From Paenibacillus_V sp046244365 (GTDB lineage Bacteria > Bacillota > Bacilli > Paenibacillales > NBRC-103111): a stretch of DNA of 64,000 nt. Positions 62,083 to 64,000 of the stretch are shown in pieces (within the stretch, counting starts at the first letter, position 1; each line of letters begins with the position of its first letter). The notes beneath the pieces were generated by a model. The model was not told the origin of the DNA, did no database searches, and worked only from the letters and a program-made list of their open reading frames with translations. Both the position numbers and the translations under genes were made by a program. The stretch lies in contig NZ_CP176395.1 in the NCBI RefSeq assembly GCF_046244365.1, positions 2,604,001 to 2,668,000 on the forward strand, given 5' to 3'.

Positions 62083-62220
62083 CCATCCCGTCCCATCTAT
62101 ATTTAGTCAGATTTGGATATACTTGAGTGCCTTTTATGTATTTCTATTATAGGCGATAGCCCCTAAGATGTGAATGGGAGATGTGAAGTTATTTATCATA
62201 GGGATAAAGGAGGAGAGAAA
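62083..62220. promoter_or_regulatory. Divergent promoter region, AraC and GH88/GH29
   Basis: This 138-bp gap is A/T-rich in the middle (TTTTATGTATTTCTATTATAGG near 62133). TATTATAGG there is a good plus-strand -10 box. AAAGGAGG lies 7 bases before the GTG at 62221. AraC-binding direct repeats cannot be fixed by eye. Confidence 0.4.
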
Positions 62221-63405
62221 GTGCGCGTAAACGATGAAGGAATCCGAAACCGGTCCAAGATAGCGGAACCTCCGGTGTGGACGGCAGCGGATTGCGAGAA
62301 AGCGATCCGGTACGTTCTGTCGCAAATCGACCGCAATCTGGAGACGTTCGAAACGGCGTTTCCCGCGCCGGCAAGCACAAGGAACGTATATAAAGCGATC
62401 GGCAACACGGAGTGGACGTCGTCGTTCTGGACAGGGATGCTTTGGCTCGCGTACGAGGCAACGGGGGACGAGAAGTATCGCCGGACGGCCGAGGTGCAGT
62501 TGGAGAGCTATGCGAAACGAGCCAAGGAAAGGATCGGCACGGAAACGCATGATCTAGGCTTTCTTTATACGTTATCCTGCGTTGCCGCTTATAAGCTGAC
62601 GGGGAACATGGAGGCGAAGGCGGTCGCTTTGCAGGCGGCCGATCTGCTGATCGAGCGTTATTACGACAAGGCGGGCATCATCCAGGCTTGGGGGAATTTG
62701 AGCAATCCGAGTCAACGCGGACGAATGATCGTCGATTGCTGCATGAATTTGCCGCTGCTGTACTGGGCGACGCAAATGACGGGCAGCCCGGCTTATCATC
62801 GTATCGCCGACAGTCATGTCAGGCAATCGGAGCGCTACTTGATTCGCGAGGACGCATCGACCTACCATACGTTCTACATGGATGTGGAATCCGGACTGCC
62901 GAAATTCGGCAAAACGCAGCAAGGCTACTCGGACGATTCCTGCTGGTCGCGCGGCCAATCGTGGGCCATGTACGGCCTGCCGCTAAGCTATCGGTACACG
63001 GGGAACGCGGAACTGCTGGATTCGGCGCAGAAGGTGACGAATTATTTTCTGAACCGGCTTCCGGACGACTACGTATGTTACTGGGATCTGGTGTTTACCG
63101 AAGGAAACGAGGAAAGGGACAGCTCGGCTGCAGCCATCGCGGCATGCGCCTTGCTGGAGCTTGCCGGTCATTTGCCGCTTACGAACGGGAATAAACGGCT
63201 ATACGAAAATGCGGCGCTGCACATTTTGCAATCGCTATCGAGCAGCTATACGACGAGAAGCGTCCCGGAATCGAACGGAATCCTGCTCCACGGCGTCTAT
63301 GGCAAACCGCTGAACCACGGCGTGGACGAATGCTGCATATGGGGCGACTATTATTATTTCGAGGCGCTGGTCAGGGTAATGAAGGACTGGAAGCCGTACT
63401 GGTAA
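62221..63405 (+). CDS. GH88 unsaturated glucuronyl hydrolase
   Basis: The 394-residue protein is an (alpha/alpha)6 barrel with the GH88 pattern: ETHDLGFLYTLS with Asp near residue 110, the central Asp in MIVDCCMNLPLLYW (about 171), WSRGQSWAMYG and GVDECCIWGDYYYFEALVRV. These match the UGL enzymes that remove unsaturated uronic acid from disaccharides made by polysaccharide lyases acting on hyaluronan, chondroitin or heparin-type chains. GH105 is a related alternative, but the WGDYYYFEAL end fits GH88 better. No signal peptide, so cytoplasmic. GTG start after AAAGGAGG; 34 bases to the fucosidase gene. Confidence 0.88.
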   Translation: MRVNDEGIRNRSKIAEPPVWTAADCEKAIRYVLSQIDRNLETFETAFPAPASTRNVYKAIGNTEWTSSFWTGMLWLAYEATGDEKYRRTAEVQLESYAKRAKERIGTETHDLGFLYTLSCVAAYKLTGNMEAKAVALQAADLLIERYYDKAGIIQAWGNLSNPSQRGRMIVDCCMNLPLLYWATQMTGSPAYHRIADSHVRQSERYLIREDASTYHTFYMDVESGLPKFGKTQQGYSDDSCWSRGQSWAMYGLPLSYRYTGNAELLDSAQKVTNYFLNRLPDDYVCYWDLVFTEGNEERDSSAAAIAACALLELAGHLPLTNGNKRLYENAALHILQSLSSSYTTRSVPESNGILLHGVYGKPLNHGVDECCIWGDYYYFEALVRVMKDWKPYW

Positions 63406-63439
63406 CGACATGCGGGATGTGACGGGAGGGAACGGCACC

Positions 63440-64000
63440 ATGGAAAGCGGAGATTTCGACACGCGATTGTCGTGGTTTAAAGAAGCGAAGTTCGGGATGT
63501 TTATTCACTGGGGGCTGTATGCGGCGCTCGGAAGCGGCGAATGGGTCATGTACGGCCGCAAAATACCCGTCAAGGAATACGAATCGATAGCGGAGACGTT
63601 CAATCCGGATCGTTTTGATGCGGAAGCATGGGTCGGACTCGCTAAGCGGGCCGGGATGAAATATATCGTGATCACCGCCAAACACCATGACGGCTTTGCC
63701 ATGTACGGATCGGAAACGAGCGGCTACAATATTGCGGATATGACGCCGTTTAAACGGGATCCGATGAAGGAGCTGGCGGAGGAATGCCAAAAGCAGGGCT
63801 TGAAGCTTTGCTTCTATTATTCGCATGTCATCGACTGGCACCACCCGCACGCGATCCACGATACGTATAACAACACATGGGATTACGAGCTGGAGGAGAA
63901 GGCGTTCTATAAGTATTGGAACCGGCATGCCAAGCCGCAAATTACCGAGCTGCTTACCCAATATGGTCCGATAGGCCTGCTGTGGTTCGACACGGCGGGA
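63440..64000 (+). CDS. GH29 alpha-L-fucosidase, N-terminal part (cut by window end)
   Basis: The first 187 residues are present; the gene runs beyond the window. They start with a short polar stretch without signal peptide and the GH29 TIM barrel: LSWFKEAKFGMFIHWGLYAA, GMKYIVITAKHHDGFAMY (about 73-90) and LLWFDTAG, where the Asp is the expected catalytic nucleophile (about 184). The enzyme releases alpha-L-fucose from glycan ends. GGGAGGG lies before the ATG. It is co-transcribed with the GH88 gene under the AraC regulator. Confidence 0.93.
   Translation, partial: MESGDFDTRLSWFKEAKFGMFIHWGLYAALGSGEWVMYGRKIPVKEYESIAETFNPDRFDAEAWVGLAKRAGMKYIVITAKHHDGFAMYGSETSGYNIADMTPFKRDPMKELAEECQKQGLKLCFYYSHVIDWHHPHAIHDTYNNTWDYELEEKAFYKYWNRHAKPQITELLTQYGPIGLLWFDTAG

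Overview
The window looks like a chromosomal stretch from a Gram-positive, Paenibacillus- or Cohnella-like member of the Bacillales. The evidence is its moderately high GC content, AGGAGG-type ribosome binding sites with many GTG and TTG starts, lipobox solute-binding proteins, several carbohydrate ABC transporters beside AraC-type regulators, three Gfo/Idh/MocA oxidoreductases and a lutABC lactate operon. I saw no rRNA, tRNA, CRISPR array, prophage or intact insertion sequence. All family calls come from reading the sequence; no database search was possible.

Layout. 1-5136: the end of a sugar ABC transporter (two Lpl-type permeases, a lipoprotein binding protein) and its membrane-bound AraC regulator. 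5274-8328 (minus): a sugar isomerase, a Gfo/Idh/MocA dehydrogenase and an AraC regulator. 8760-10924: glutamate racemase and a LysM/M14 peptidase, both cell-wall related. 11044-14084: a LysR regulator divergent from an ankyrin lipoprotein and an NCS2 nucleobase permease. 14248-18444: acetyltransferase, class B PBP, a small membrane protein and a HAD phosphatase. 18693-19850: an ArsR-type DNA-binding domain fused to a GyrB-like ATPase fold, the most unusual single gene here. 20019-23748: a Gfo/Idh/MocA and AraC divergent pair, a cation-efflux protein with a structured leader, and a DUF1232 protein. 23784-29005: GntR regulator, acyltransferase and lutABC. 29299-34713: RCC1-like lipoprotein, a small conserved protein, an HD hydrolase and a SWIM/SNF2 helicase.

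34977-64000 is a carbohydrate and glycoprotein utilisation region. It holds a GH36 alpha-galactosidase, two tandem M60-type (mucin-targeting fold) metallopeptidases of which only one has a signal peptide, and a LacI regulator. Next comes a roughly 15-kb operon (45287-60330): oxidoreductase, lipoprotein binding protein, MsmX-like ATPase, a 989-aa binding protein with N-terminal carbohydrate-binding-like domains, a permease pair, an NHL/TPR/Yip1 membrane protein, a DUF5696-like membrane-anchored protein and a second permease pair. After a structured 0.9-kb intergenic region come an AraC regulator, a GH88 unsaturated glucuronyl hydrolase and a GH29 alpha-L-fucosidase cut by the window end. GH36, M60, GH88 and GH29 together suggest growth on glycoprotein or glycosaminoglycan-like substrates, but the true substrate is not proven.

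The main non-coding signals are two. A 14-bp palindrome, TTGAAACGATTCAA, occurs exactly three times and once as a close variant, around the LacI gene, the binding-protein start codon and inside the last AraC gene. A degenerate repeat of about 26 bp is arranged as two forward then two inverted units in two separate intergenic regions (about 43457-43640 and 60883-61085).
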